Counted from the stretch's first letter, positions 9,758-21,973 are shown. The stretch is 64,000 nt of DNA from Neoarius graeffei (GCF_027579695.1 NC_083587.1:57390238-57454237), one strand, 5' to 3'. A program made the numbers and translations. Notes: a model not told the origin generated them from the letters alone.

Positions 9758-12700
9758 ATTCACCAAAACCCTTATGGAGAAACAATCAAGGACCGTGATG
9801 TTGCCCGGTATGGCACAGCCGGGGCCCCACCCTGGAGCCAGGCCCAGGGTTGGTGCTCATATGCGAGCGCTTGGTGGCCGGGCCTTTGCCCATGGGGCCC
9901 GGCCGGGCTCAGCCCGAAGAGGTGACGTGGGCCCGACCTCCTGTGGGTTCACCACCCACAGAGGTAGCAGTAGGGGACTGGTGCAGTGTGGATTGGGTGG
10001 CAGTCGAAGGCAGGGGCCTCGACGACCTGATCCCCGGACACAGCGGCTAGCTGTTGGGACATGGAAAGTCACTTCGCTGGGGGGGAAAGAGCCTGAGCTT
10101 GTGCGGGAGTTTGAGAGGTACCGGCTAGAGATAGTTGGGCTCACCTCCACACACAGCTTGGGCTCTGGAACCCAGCTCCTTGAGAGGGGCTGGACTCTCC
10201 ACTTCTCTGGAGTCGCCCATGGTGAGCAGCAGTGGGCTGGTGTGGGCTTGCTTATAGCTCCCCAGCTCAGCCGCCATGTGTTGGAGTTTACCCCAGTGAA
10301 CAAGAGGGTCACCTCTCTGCGCCCTCGGATTGGGGAGAGGGCTCTTGCTGTTGTTTGTGCCTATGGGCCGAATAGCAGTATAGAGTATCCGGCCTTCTTG
10401 GAGTCCCTGGGAGAGGTACTGAGGGGTGCTCAGACTGGGGACTCCATTGTGCTACTGGGGGACTTCAATGCTCACGTGGGCGATGACAGTGACACCTGGA
10501 GCGGCGTGGTTGGGAGGAACGGTCTCTCCGATCTGAACCCGAGTGGTGTTTTGTTATTGGACTTCTGTGCTAGTCACAGTTTGTCCATAACAAACACCAT
10601 GTTCGAGCATAGGGGTGTCCATAAGTGCACGTGGCATCAGGACACCTTAGGTCGGAGGTCGATGATAGACTTTGTTGTCGTTTCATCTGATCTCCGGCCC
10701 TATGTCTTGGACACTCAGGTGAAGAGAGGGGCTGAGCTGTCAACTGATCACCACCTGGTGGTGAGTTGGATCTGCTGGCGGAGGAGGAAGCTGGACAGAC
10801 CTGGCAGGCCCAAACATATGGTGAGGGTCTGCTGGGAACATCTGGCCGAGCACTCTGTTGGGGAGGTCTTTAACTCCCATCTCCGGGAGAGCTTTTCCCA
10901 GCTTCCGAGGGAGACAGGGGACATTGAGTCTGAGTGGACCATGTTCTCTAAGTCCATTGTGGACGCAGCTGTTTGGAGCTGTGGCCGCAAGGTCTCCTGT
11001 GCCTGTCGTGGCGGCAATCCCTGAACTCGGTGGTGGACACCAGAAGTAAGGGATGCCGTCAAGCTGAAGAAGGAGTCCTATCGGGCCATGTTGACCTCCG
11101 GGACTCCTGAGGCAGCTGACGGGTATTGGCAGGCCAGGCGTGCTGCAGCTCGGGCAGTTGCGGAGGCAAAAACTCAGAACTGGGAGGAGGTCGGGGAGGC
11201 CATGGAGAAGGACTATCGGTCGGCCTCGAAGAAATTCGGGCAAACTGTCCAGCGCCTCAGGAGGGGGAAGCAGTACTCTGCCAACACTGTTTACAGTGCG
11301 GGTGGGGAGCTGTTGACCTCGACTGGGGACATTGTCGGGTGGTGAAAGGAATACTCTGAGGATCTCCTCAATCCCACCATCATGTCTTCCATTGAGGAGA
11401 CTGAGGCTGATGACTCAGAGGTGGATTCATCCATTACCCAAGCCGAAGTCACTGAGGTGGTTTGCAAGCTCCTCGGTGGCAAGGCACCGGGGGTGGATGA
11501 GATCCACCCTGAGTATCTCAAGTCTCTGGATGTTGTGGGGCTGTCTTGGTTGACACACCTCTGCAACATCATGTGGGGGTCAGGGACAGTGCCTCTGGAG
11601 TGGCAGACTGGGGTGGTGGTCCCTCTTTTTAAGAAAGGGGACCGGAGAGTGTGCTCCAATTATAGGGGAATCACACTTCTCAGCCTCCCAGGGAAGGTTT
11701 ACTCCAGGGTACTGGAGAGGAGAATTCGACCAATAGTCGAACCTCGGATCCAGGAGGAACAATGTGGTTTTCGTCCTGGTCACAGAACATTGGACCAGCT
11801 CTATACCCTTCATAGGGTGCTCGAGGGTTCATGGGAGTTTGCCCAACCAGTCCACATGTGCTTTGTGGATCTGGAGAAGGCATTCGACCATGTCCCCCAT
11901 GGTATTCTGTGGGGGGTGCTTCGGGAGTATAGGGTTCGGGGCTCTTTGCTAAGGGCTGTCCGGTCCCTGTACAAACGGAGCAAGAGTCTGGTTCGCATTG
12001 CCGGCAGTAAGTCAGACCTGTTCCCAGTGCATGTTGGACTCCGGCAGGGCTGCCCTTTGTCACCGGTTCTGTTCATAATTTTTATGGACAGAATTTCTAG
12101 GTGCAGCCAGGGGCCGGAAGGAATCCTGTTTGGGAACCACAGGATTTCATCTCTGCTTTTTGCGGATGATATTGTCCTGTTGGCTTCTTCAAACCAGGAC
12201 CTTCAGCATGCACTGGGGCGGTTTGCAGTCGAGTGTGAAGCGGCTGGGATGAGAATCATCACCTCCAAGTCCGAGGCCATGGTTCTCGACCGGAAAAGGG
12301 TGGCTTGCCCTCTCCAGGTTGGTGGAGAAGTCCTGCCTCAAGTGGAGGAGTTTAAGTATCTTGGGATCTTGTTCACGAGTGAGGGAAGGATGGAGCGTGA
12401 GATCAACAGGCGGATCGGTGCAGCCTCCGCAGTGATGTGGTCGCTTTACCGGTCCGTCGTGGTGAAGAAGGAGCTGAGCCAAAAGGCGAAGCTCTCAATT
12501 TACCGGTCGATCTACGTTCCGACTCTCATCTATGGTAATGATGGGTAATGACCGAAAGAACAAGATCGCGGATACAAGCGGCCGAAATGAATTTCCTTTG
12601 CAGGGTGGCTGGGCGCTCCCTTAGAGATAGGGTGAGAAGCACAGTCACTCGGGAGGAGCTCGGAGTAGAGCCGCTGCTCCTCCACATCGAGAGGAATCAG

Positions 12701-12974
12701 CTGAGGTGGCTCGGGCATCTTTTTCGGATGCCACCTGGACGCCTCCCTGGGGAGGTGTTCCAGGCATGTCCCCCCAGGAGGAGGCCCCGAGGAAGACCCA
12801 GGACACTCTGGAGGGACTATGTCTCTCGGCTGGCCTGGGAACGCCTCGGTGTTCTTCCAGAGGAGCTGGCCGAGGTGTCTGGGGAAAGGGAAGTTTGGGC
12901 TTCTATGCTTAGACTGCTGCCTCAGCAACCCAGTCCCGGATAAAGTGGAAGAAGACGAGATGAGACAAGATGAG
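9758..12974 (+). mobile_element. Near full-length RTE-like non-LTR retrotransposon (LINE), private to unit A
   Basis: The insertion is flanked by the 9-bp target duplication ACAAAAAAG (9749-9757 and 12975-12983); units B, D and E show the empty site. It is GC-rich against an AT-rich background. It encodes an APE-type endonuclease followed by a reverse transcriptase and ends in a GATGAGAC-type tail rather than poly(A). The family is very common in teleosts. I place it near RTE by protein pattern, but clade assignment is tentative. Confidence 0.85.
10045..12943 (+). pseudogene. LINE endonuclease/reverse transcriptase, broken
   Basis: The endonuclease part reads from about 10050 ([20 protein letters not shown]), with the [12 protein letters not shown] motif near 10460, [12 protein letters not shown] near 10660 and [11 protein letters not shown] near 10740. 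The reverse transcriptase follows: APGVDEIHPEYLKS (11490), YRGITLLSLPGKVYSRV (11665), FRPGHRTLDQLYTLHRVLEG, FVDLEKAFDHVPHG (11865), GLRQGCPLSPVLFIIFMDRI and the catalytic LLFADDIVLLAS (12160). A C-terminal arginine-rich block (GRPRTLWRDYVSRLAWERLG) ends at TAA 12941-12943. The frame is interrupted by a TGA at 11022-11024 (GGNP then stop, consistent with CpG decay of CGA), a TGA near 11343 where Trp is expected, and a small deletion near 12540. Otherwise nearly the whole protein is readable, which suggests a fairly young insertion. Confidence 0.85.
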
Positions 12975-13997
12975 ACAAAAAAGTGGTAAAGAGTCATAAT
13001 ATGTTTCATATTTTACATTATTCAAAATAGCCACCATTTACCTTGATGACACTTTGCGCACTATTGGCATTATCTTACCCAGCTTCATGAGGTAGTCACC
13101 TGGAACGCTTTTCAATTAACAGGTATGCCTATTCAAAAGTTGATAAGTGGATGACTTTCTTGCCTTCTTAATGCGTTTGATACCATCAGTGTTGATATCC
13201 AGTAAGTAGCCCTATTCAACAACTGTAGTAATCCATATTATGTCAAGAAACACTCTATGTAAAGAGAAACGACAGTCCATCATTACTTTAAGGCATGAAA
13301 GTCAGTCAATCAAGAAAATTGCAAGAACTTTGAATGCATTTTCAAGTGCAGCAAAACCTTTCCATACCAACCAATAACAACTAACTCGGCTAAATGAAGC
13401 ACTACAAGCATGCCCCCTTGTCATGGTGGTGTGGTTACAGTTGCTATGGGGTCATATGATGGTGCAAAGCCTCTACAGAAAGAAGAGAACTGCTTGGCCA
13501 AGAAACGCAAGGAATGGATATTAGATCAGTGGAAATCTGCACTCTGAACTGATGAGCCCAAGTTTGAGATTTTTGGTTCTAACTACCATGTCTTTGTGAG
13601 ATGCAGAAAAGAGGCAACAGATGGTGTGGTGCCCACCATGAAGCGTGGAGGATGAAGAGGTGTAATGAATGATGTCAGGGTAATTTGCTGGTGGCACCAT
13701 TGGCAATTTATTGAAAACTGAAGGCACACTACCAAATAATTCTGCACCAACATGCAATCCTATCTGTTTTATGATTAGTGGGACCATCATTTGTTTTTCA
13801 ACAGGACAATGACCCAAAAGATGTCTCCAGCCAATGTAAGGGATATTTAACCAAGAAGGAGAATGAAGGAGTGCTGAATCAGATGACCTGGGCACTACAA
13901 TCACTTGACCTAAACTCAATTGAGATGGTTTGGGATGAATTGGAGCACAGAATGAAAGAAAATTCACCAACAATTGCTCAAGATGTATGGGAACTCC

Positions 13998-14109
13998 ATC
14001 CATCCATTATCTGTAGCCGCTTATCCTGTAGAGGGTTGCAGGCAAGCTGGAGCCTATCCCAGCTGACTATGGGCAAGAGGCGGAGTACACCCTGGACAAG
14101 TTGCCAGGT
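13998..14109 (-). mobile_element. 3' fragment of tRNA-type SINE inside Tc1 remnant, unit A
   Basis: It is an inverted SINE tail (CCATCCATTATCTGTAGCCG, then GGCAAGCTGGAGCCTATCCC, then CACCCTGGACAAGTTGCCAG), flanked by GGGAACTCC at 13989-13997 and 14110-14118. The same fragment lies in units B, D and E, so it predates the duplications. Confidence 0.75.
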
Positions 14110-14383
14110 GGGAACTCCTTCAAGATTGTTGGAAAACCATTTCAGGTGAAGTTGATTGAGAGAATGTCAAGAGTGTGCAAAGCTCTCATCAAAACAAAAG
14201 ATGGCTACTTTGAAGAATCTGAAATATCAAACATTTTGCTTTGTTTGCTTGCTACATAATTCCATATGTATTGTTTCATAGTCATGATGCCTTCAGCATC
14301 TGTATGCAATGTAGAAAATAATAATAAATAAACAAACAAAAACCTCTGAATTAGTAGGTGTGGCCAAACTTTTGACTGGTAGT

Positions 14384-16255
14384 CTAGGTTGAAAAGGATA
14401 TGCAAATCACTCCATTGTGTTTTTCGTTATTTATATTTTACACAGCATCTCAACTTTTTTTTGAATCTGAGTCATAATTGCTACTTATGCACTCTGGACT
14501 TAACATCTGCATCAAAAGTGTGTTAGTTCGTTCTCTTTCTGTATTTTCTGTTTTATTTAAGTACAGTTAATTTAGCAGAACAGTAATAGAACAGCGTTAT
14601 CTCCTGCATCAGGGTCAGAAAACTGAACCTATTTATCATCATCACAGAATCAGCTGCTCTTAGTCAAACTATCATCCTACTGCCTTCACTTGCAACATGA
14701 GCAGCTCAAACACTGACTCATTAACTTCCTTGATGTCTCTAAAATTTGATACGAATGATCACAATACAAATAAAGAGCATCATTGCTGACGCGCAAACAT
14801 CCATAAGCAATGGTTGCTATACTGATTTTTATTTCCTTAATTAATAATTATAATTTATGAGCTCTTTATTTGGCTATGTCACACTAGTAAATTTTAAACC
14901 GATTTAATAAAATGCTACCTAATTAAACTCAGACTTGCCTACTGAGGCATTCAGTATTAAAAGTGGAGATATCATTTATGATGCATCAACAACAGCATTT
15001 CTCAGTCTTGTTGTTCCCAGAGACCACTTGAACTACAAAATAAATTTCACGGGCTCCTTCCAAATCTAATCCAACTATTCAAATATCATGCTCATTATTT
15101 ATTGGCACCTTGGAGTGTTTTATTCCTTAAGTTTCCACCAACAGAACACATTAGGTCCAAGTTGATATTATTTATTTATAGCCTTGTTTTTGAGTTTTTA
15201 GGGTTTGGATTAAACCCATTCAGTGGGCTTGATCAAACATCAGTTAGTTGTGATTTCCAGCACTTTAAGAACCACTGATCTATCATATATTAGAAAAAGA
15301 AGGAAGACTAGATAGAAGTAATAGGGTAAGAAGTAAGAGAAAACATAGCAGGTTGTCATTCTGACATCAAAAATTATGGATATATGAGTATTTGGGTTCT
15401 TTGATTGGATATTCTTTACAGTTGAACATTAAGGAAGTAAAACTACAGTACAACACTGAACAGTTTCTCTTGCTTCTATGTCTAGATACAGTTCTAGGTT
15501 GTGTCACTTCAAAAACAAAAAAACAAAAAAACTTACCTAATCATAGTAATAAGCTCTGGTGTTATGATATCCAAAGAAGTCTTCTTCCTTCTTATTGAAA
15601 CTAATAGCAATCCATATGCTATTAATTTATAATTTCAGCCGATGGGTCCAACTGCACTTGGGTAATTGGCCTGGAAATAATAAAACCTACAGACTTCACA
15701 AACTTCAGGATCTCTATTCAAATTTGATTGTGTTGATGTCAGTTAGGAAGCGCAACACCCACTGACTGACAATGAGCATTCATTTGATGTCGTTGAGAGC
15801 TATGAGTGCTCAATTTGGAGCACTCAAGTGTTAACAAAACTCATTGCTAATGGAAAAGTATGTCTAATGTGTGCTTTTTTTACTTTTACTTTTGAGTAGG
15901 ATTTCTTTAAGTTTACTGGCAGCATTGCCTTTTCTGCAGAAGCCTCATGCATCCATATAGTTCACTAACACAACAAAACAGCATACGAGTACAAACCATA
16001 CTGATAAGATACCACACAAAAGTTATTTTCTGCAAGTTGCTTTAATGTGGCATGCTGAAAGTGAGGCTTTTGACTTTAATGTAAGGACAGCTGAGATATC
16101 AGTTAAGATATCTTACATGGATAGACAATGTTTCATTTTGCTTTGGTCATATTTATTTGCATTGTTTGGAGACGTTTCCTCAGCAATCTTTTGCACAATG
16201 TCTTACTGACATTTCATTTTCCACACAGTGTGATTGCACAATACATATTTAAAGA
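14384..16255. other. AT-rich gene-free spacer, unit A
   Basis: Apart from the continuation of an older repeat up to about 14460, no protein, RNA or repeat end is recognised. The interval is conserved in B (25603-27457), D (48360-50035) and E's predecessor positions. The D copy lacks about 200 bp near 48975. Confidence 0.4.
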
Positions 16256-16567
16256 CAATTTTAAAAAAAATAGTCATCAAAAATAAACCAATAAAAAAGT
16301 CATACTTGGTCACACCATTTCCTAAAAGACATTTTCAAACCCATTTCTGACCAGATGTTGTTACTGTGTCAGATTCTTTCCACCACAAAAGCAATTTTTT
16401 ATCTCTTCTTCAGTGCCCACAGAACACTGGACACAAGTGAGTGTCACTTAGGGCTCACGCGGGACAGACACAGCCCTGAATATGACATTTAGATCATCTG
16501 ATTGTGGATTGTGGTTGCTTTGAAAAGTGTTCTCATCTAAGTGTTGAAGGTTGAGGGTCATAAACTA

Positions 16568-17011
16568 TCAAAACATGGTAAGGAACATGGTAAGTATTTG
16601 TACCACAGAGTTGCCCTGCAACTTACCCTGCAAAGTACCCTTAAACTTTTTGGTCCCTGCAGAACCCTGGATAGCAAATACTGGATTTATTGACTCCAAT
16701 AAATAGTTAAAAGCAAACATTGCATGTTGAAGGGCTGAAGACATGTTCTGGTTTCCTCCCCACATAAATAGCTCATTAACATGAATTGAACTCATTAGAC
16801 AATAAAGTCTGAATGGCAGAGTGACATAAATTACAACTTTGTGAAGCTCATGGTCCAGGGAGTGGGAGATGCATTGACACATCTTCTTCCTACGACGTGC
16901 TAAATTTGGAGGCAATTTTTGTGGTTGTACCTTCATGTTAATGATGACCAAATTTGGTACCAGCTGTTTGACCTCATTGGAACTTGCCTCAAACAAAATA
17001 AAGACACCCAT
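16568..17011 (-). pseudogene. GPCR-like C-terminal remnant (MAS-related-like), unit B
   Basis: A 147-aa open frame reads LVIINMKVQ, a basic LARRRKKM stretch, LPFRLYCLMSS, then INPVFAIQGSAGAKKFKGTL. The order resembles TM5, third loop, shortened TM6, TM7 and helix 8 of MAS-family receptors (compare MPMRLLYLL and NPFIYFFVGSSKKKRFKESL of MAS). TM6 looks about ten residues short and no N-terminal half is found. It lies 92 bp beyond the 3' end of the broken FFAR-like receptor on the same strand. It may equally be a chance frame. Confidence 0.3.
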
Positions 17012-17103
17012 TCATGTGGATCCTTCTATACTGTCTACCAACAGTGAAGGTCTTGCAAGACCCCCTAATTTGGTACTAAGAGGTTTGGAGAAGATCAAAC
17101 TCC

Positions 17104-17405
17104 CTATGGACATTGTAATTCATCAGCATCTTTATCTTGTTTATTTTCAGTCTGGTTGCCTTGTTTCACTCGATTCTGTGTCATGCAGACATTTTCTGTC
17201 CCATTGCCAGTGTAAGTAGTCATAGTCCTGGGTCCTAGGAGACCCTTCAAGTTTCCCTGAAAGGCAGCTGAAGAGAAATAAAAAGTGATTGGGTCGAAGA
17301 CTGTGTTGACAGTGGTGAGAAGCAAAGCATCAGCTTGCCAGCTTACATTTTTGTGGAAGATGTAGCCCAGGATGTGCGTGGTGTTGTATAAATGGTGGAG
17401 AAGAG
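17104..17405 (-). pseudogene. Second FFAR2/3-like receptor, broken, unit B
   Basis: The C-terminal part is clear: NTTHILGYIFHKN, then VSWQADALLLTTVNT, FDPITFYFSSAAF and a hydrophilic tail to about 17104. TM3 to TM6 are absent. In units D and E that stretch (about 34850-35263) is present; here the sequence jumps between two TTGTA repeats, joining STIY of TM3 out of frame to NTTH of TM6. The N-terminal half is replaced by Tc1 sequence from 17406. Confidence 0.85.
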
Positions 17406-18539
17406 GAAAGAGGATCGCAGATATACACAACTCCAGAATGTCTCTTGGAACCATTTCTAAACAACTGCAAATTCCAAGATCAGTTCAAACAGTTGTATAC
17501 AGGTTTTTGTGAGGTATAGTCACTTGGTCAAGCCACTTTGCTTTAAGAAAACCCAAACTGTCACCCTCAGCTGAAAGGAAATTGGTTTGGATGGGTAGGA
17601 ACAACCTGGGAACCACCATGGCACAGCTCTGCCATGAACTAGAAGCTGATGGATCACTATCTACAGTTCAGAAAATCATGGACTAAGAGGATGCTATCCA
17701 AGAAATAACCCCCTGCTCCAAAATTGACACCTTCAAGCTTAACTAAAGTTTGAAGCTGACCACAGGGACAAAGAAAAACCCTTCTGGAGGATAGCTGTAT
17801 GGTCAGAATGAGATAAAGATTGAGTTGTTTGGTCACAGTGACCACCATGTACAGAGGAACACTGTACCAGCTGGTGGTGGTGATAGCATCATCATGCTCT
17901 GGGGCTGTTTAGCAATCCAGTGGAACTGGTTCATTGTACAAAGTGGATGGAATAATGAAGAAGGAGGACTACCTCAAAATTCTTCAGCATAAACCATCAG
18001 AAACTTGAACACTACTTGGGACTTGAGAGTTACAGCAGGACAATGAACCCAAACATGCATCAGAGCTGGTTGTGGAGGATAAAGCAGGCTAACATTAAGC
18101 TTAAAACTAGTCCTGACTTCAACCCTATTGAAAATATATGGACCGTGCTTATAAGTCAAGTCCATGCCAAGAAGAAAAAAAACATTTAATTGAACTCTAT
18201 TAATTCTACTATGAAGAGTCGTGACATATCCAACCAGAATTCTGCCAGAAGCTTGTTCATGGCAAACAAAAATGTTTAGTTAAGGTTAATCTTGCGAAGA
18301 GACATTTTACCCAAATATTAGGTGTGCTGTATGTATATTTTTGACTATGTATGTATAATTTTGACCCTGGTTTGATTTCAGAAAATCCAAAAAAAAATTA
18401 AAACTTGTGCACCAAATTCTAGCGTTTTTTTTTTTATTCAAGATGTATGCTGTACAGTCATTCTGTCACAGAAAAAGAACAGTTCAAAGAAATTACTGAA
18501 AGCCTAAATATTGCCATGACATTCATATCCAAGATGGCA
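17406..18539 (+). mobile_element. Tc1 remnant fused to receptor pseudogene, unit B
   Basis: It starts inside the transposase N-terminus (KRIADIHNSRMSLGTISKQL) and runs to the inner part of the right inverted repeat, ending AAGATGGCA. The left inverted repeat and transposase start are absent. Sequence matches the element at 4703-6283. Confidence 0.8.
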
Positions 18540-18929
18540 TTAGAAAAATTATTGGTGTCAGCCTGCCCTCCATCCAAGACCTGTACCTGTCCAGAGTCAG
18601 GAAACGGGCAGGTAACATCTCTGCAGACCCATCACACCCTGGTCACAAATTGTTTAAACTTCTCCCCTCTGGGAGACGCGACAGAACACTGTATGCAAAA
18701 ACAACCAGACAAAAGAACAGTTTTTCCCCTGAGGCTCTCTCTGTGATGAACAGCTAAAACCGGACTCAAATATCAGTAACATCATATGTGAAATATCTGC
18801 ACACTCATACCATCATTCTGTGCACACTGTATATTTATATTTATATTTACTAAGTCATCCTTGCACTATGCACCATTTTGCACCAAAAGATTTTTTAAAA
18901 ATCCTTGTCTATATTTACCCTTCTACATG
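18540..18929 (+). mobile_element. 3' end fragment of a non-LTR retrotransposon, unit B
   Basis: One frame reads IQDLYLSRVRKRAGNISADP, then HKLFKLLPSGRRDRTLYA, then KNSFSPEALSVMNS and a stop: the usual C-terminal end of a fish LINE reverse transcriptase protein. It is followed by about 180 bp of 3' UTR. Clade not determined. Confidence 0.65.
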
Positions 18930-18931
18930 TA

Positions 18932-19459
18932 CACTACCGTTCAAAAGTTTGGGGTCACTTTGAAATTTCCTTATTTTTGAAAGAAAAGCACTGTTCTTTT
19001 CAATGAAGATCACTTTAAACTAATCAGAAATACACTCTATACATTGCTAATATGGTAAATGACTATTCTAGCTGCAAATGTCTGGTTTTTGGTGCAATAT
19101 CTCCATAGGTGTATAGAGGCCCATTTCCAGCAACTATCACTCCAGTGTTCTAATGGTACAATGGGTTTGCTCATTGCCTCAGAAGACTAATGGATGATTA
19201 GAAAACCCTTGCACAATCATGTTAGCACAGCTGAAAACAGTTTAGCTCTTTAGAGAAGCTATAAAACTGACCTTCCTTTGAGCAGATTGAGTTTCTGGAG
19301 CGTCACATTTGTGGGGTCGATTAAATGCTCATAATGGCCAGAAAAATGTCTTGACTATATTTTCTATTCATTTTACAACTTATGTTGGTAAATAAAAGTG
19401 TGACTTTTCATGGAAAACACAAAATTGTCTGGGTGACCCCAAACTTTTGAACGGTAGTG
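18932..19459. mobile_element. Tc1-type MITE with CACTACCGTTCAAAAGTTTG ends, unit B
   Basis: Perfect terminal inverted repeats (CACTACCGTTCAAAAGTTTG at the left, complement at the right) are flanked by TA on both sides (18930-18931, 19460-19461). 528 bp with no transposase, so non-autonomous. Unit A has a simple TA-CGTGTTAGG at the right-hand junction near 6384, consistent with an empty site. Confidence 0.9.
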
Positions 19460-20822
19460 TACGTATTAGGTTAGACTACTGGTGAAATAATTACAAATAA
19501 AATTAAGCAGTTAAAAGCAATGGGGAGACTAACTGATTTGTAATATGATAGGTTAGATGCTTATTCAGTTACTATTTAAACAAGAGCTTTGCTAGTCATC
19601 ATATCTCAGAAATGGCACATCTGGCTCTGTTTCCAGGTTGCCAAATAGAAATAATTCATTCATTTGGACTTATGACATTAAAACTTATATTTCAATGGTG
19701 GAGAAGTTTCTCTTTTTGGCAGTGTTATGCCTCTCCATGTTGTAAAGCCTAGAGGCGTGGGCTCTAAATTGAGAATATTTAAATGATGATGGTGTTCAGC
19801 GACTACATTTATCAATGCCCGATCACTCTTATGCTGTGATTGGTGAGATATGAATGTTTTATGAATCAAATATGAACCCTGTTGTAGGATGGTTTCTACA
19901 TGAGATTGATAAATTTGGACCGTTGTGTGATTCTTATTAATGCACAGTAAATGTTTCATACACTAAGAATTATGAAATATTTACCTGAACATCAGTAACA
20001 AAAATACACTGGCTGCTTTCAGAAATGTCTTTCTTGGTGAAAACCGTCAATAATTAGAAAAATGTGTATCACTTAAAACAACAATCAATCAAGATATTAA
20101 ATTTGGACCTCTGAGGACCTCGGACCTTATTTAAATCTCTTAAAAGTGAATATGCACACAATTTGCATTTGAGATTCATCTTCAAACTGCCTTGAAGCAG
20201 CTTACCAAGCCTCAATCACCAAAAGAAGTGCGTGAGGTTGATATAAACAGTAGCTATGGCCATGCATGTGTGGGCGATGCAGCCTAGTGTGACACTGAAT
20301 AATTTTCCAGTCTGACATCTTTCTGAAAACTTCCCTATATCAGAAAATTATATGAGGTACAATGTTCTAGAACCAGCACATTAATATAAACCTGTGCAAG
20401 TTCATCACCTTACAGCCAGAACTACTGTCAACACCTTCTGATCAGATTTGAAAATTCAACAATACTGTGCTATAAAGGCAATTAAGAAACACTCAAGAAA
20501 CTTGGTTAGAATTCATGAAATGCATTTCAAGAAATGTTATATGTGAAGTTAAAATTTGGACTAAATGCAAAATAATGTCAGTAATGTGGCTCAAATGGGA
20601 AGCAACTCAAATATAAATTATTTAATCTACCTTTTTCTTTACATGTCTGTGATATCATAGTGTATATTTCATCACAGAAAAAAAAAACATGAAATTCAAA
20701 AAGAAAAAAAAAATCCATTTTGGTTGTTAGGATGTGCCTCATCTGATGAATTTGCCAAAATGTTTATTTTAAGCACAGTGTTTAAGGTGCACAACCACTA
20801 TACCACTGATCTTGTAGTATCT

Positions 20823-21789
20823 CTATTTTCTGTTGTTACTATTGTGTCTGTCAAATTCTTTTTCAGAGTTCAAATCTCCCACAGCGCTCAAATTGGGAGG
20901 GGTGTTCAAGCCTAGATGGCGCCTGATTGAGAAAACTCTCCAGAGGGACACTTTGGTGGTGTTGCGATACACAGTTGAGGAGAAGTAGAAGATGATGGGG
21001 TCCAGGCAAGTGTTGAAGGTGCTTAGGAGCAATGTGTAGTACCTCCAGGATGGGCTGTCGTTGGTGCTGAAGCCCACCACATGAGACATGTTGTAGGGCA
21101 CAAAGCAAATCAAGAAGACGCTCAAGGTGCCCAGTGCCATTCCAATGGCCCTTTGCTTCTTCTCTTTTGTTATGCGGGGCCTATGGTAAAGGATCCAGAT
21201 GCAGTTAAGATAGCAGAACACACATACAAACAGGGGCAGTAAACAAAGAACCACAAAACACTCCAGGCGCACTGGAAGTACAATGCTTTTCTGGTCATCA
21301 GTGAAGTTCTTGTAGCAGGTGTTCTTTGGTTCAGTGTTATTATGGATGCCCATATGGACGATGAAAAACACAAGTGTGCACTGTGCACCACTGATCAGCC
21401 AGATGAAAATACTGCCAACAATGGCATATAGAAGCTTGCGAAACTTCATGTAGGTTAGTGGGAAGACCACTCCCAAGTAGCGGTCAATGCTGATAGCCAT
21501 CAGCAACAGAGAGCTGGTGTAGATGGTGCTGAAAAAGACAAATGACATGATAGAGCACAGGACCTGGGAAAGGTGCCATTGCAGGCCTGATGCCGCCTCA
21601 TACATCTTCAACGGTAGGAAAAGCAAGAAAAGCAGATCGGAGAGAGTCAGGTTCAGCAGGAGGACATCTGTGGGCGTGGGTTTTTTTGCTAAGCTTCCTG
21701 ATGAAGGCATACATGGCCAGGATATTGGCTGGTAGGCCGATTAAGAAGGTTATAATGTAGGCTGCGAGAAGCACGAAGTGGTTTATCAT
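20823..21789 (-). pseudogene. FFAR2/3-like receptor, unit B, frameshifted
   Basis: Same receptor as in unit A, with R5.39, Tyr 6.51, His 6.55 and Arg 7.35 all encoded and Gln at 4.56 (GAQCTL). A run of seven T at 21681-21687, against six in the other three copies, shifts the frame in the first intracellular loop after about 35 residues. The start ATG at 21787-21789 and the downstream 295-codon frame are otherwise clean. It is either a very young pseudogene or an assembly error in a homopolymer. Confidence 0.85.
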
Positions 21790-21877
21790 TTTGGTAACTG
21801 CAGGACACTGGTGGAACAAGAATAAGAAACATCATGCAGCATTTGGAATGCAGTTTTTATTTACATCATATGATACA

Positions 21878-21895
21878 TACACACACACACACACA

Positions 21896-21973
<78 letters not shown>

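Larger units (their letters stand above)
9636..14383 (+). mobile_element. Second Tc1-like family remnant, unit A (interrupted by LINE and SINE fragment)
   Basis: Both terminal regions of a salmonid/teleost-type Tc1 are recognisable: CACCTACTCATTCATAGG on the left, and AATTAGTAGGTGTGGCCAAA with CTTTTGACTGGTAGT on the right. Between them are the untranslated leader (TTCATGAGGTAGTCACCTGG), helix-turn-helix coding such as KEKRQSIITLRHE-like sequence near 13270, and catalytic-region pieces VFQQDNDPK and LNSIEMVWDELEHRM near 13790-13960. A large internal deletion and several frame breaks make it non-functional. The LINE 9758-12974 and the SINE fragment 13998-14109 sit inside it. Confidence 0.75.
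6385..16255. repeat. Duplication unit A (leftmost, contains private LINE)
   Basis: Homology with units B, D and E begins at GTGTTAGGTTAGACTACTGG near 6385 and runs through the receptor gene, foldback, second Tc1 remnant and spacer. Unit A lacks the LINE fragment plus MITE found left of this point in other units, and the fused receptor pseudogene. It also lacks about 180 bp near 6836 that lies between two AAATTTGGACC direct repeats in the other units. It alone carries the 3.2-kb LINE at 9758. Confidence 0.8.

Noticed and set aside
10740-11243. Several 100-167 aa minus-strand frames across the RTE-like LINE
   Set aside because: GC-rich coding DNA leaves long antisense frames; the plus strand clearly encodes endonuclease and RT.
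19678-19959. 93-aa minus-strand frame conserved in several units
   Set aside because: Length varies between units, the start is lost in unit A by deletion, and no domain is seen; conservation is explained by recent duplication.
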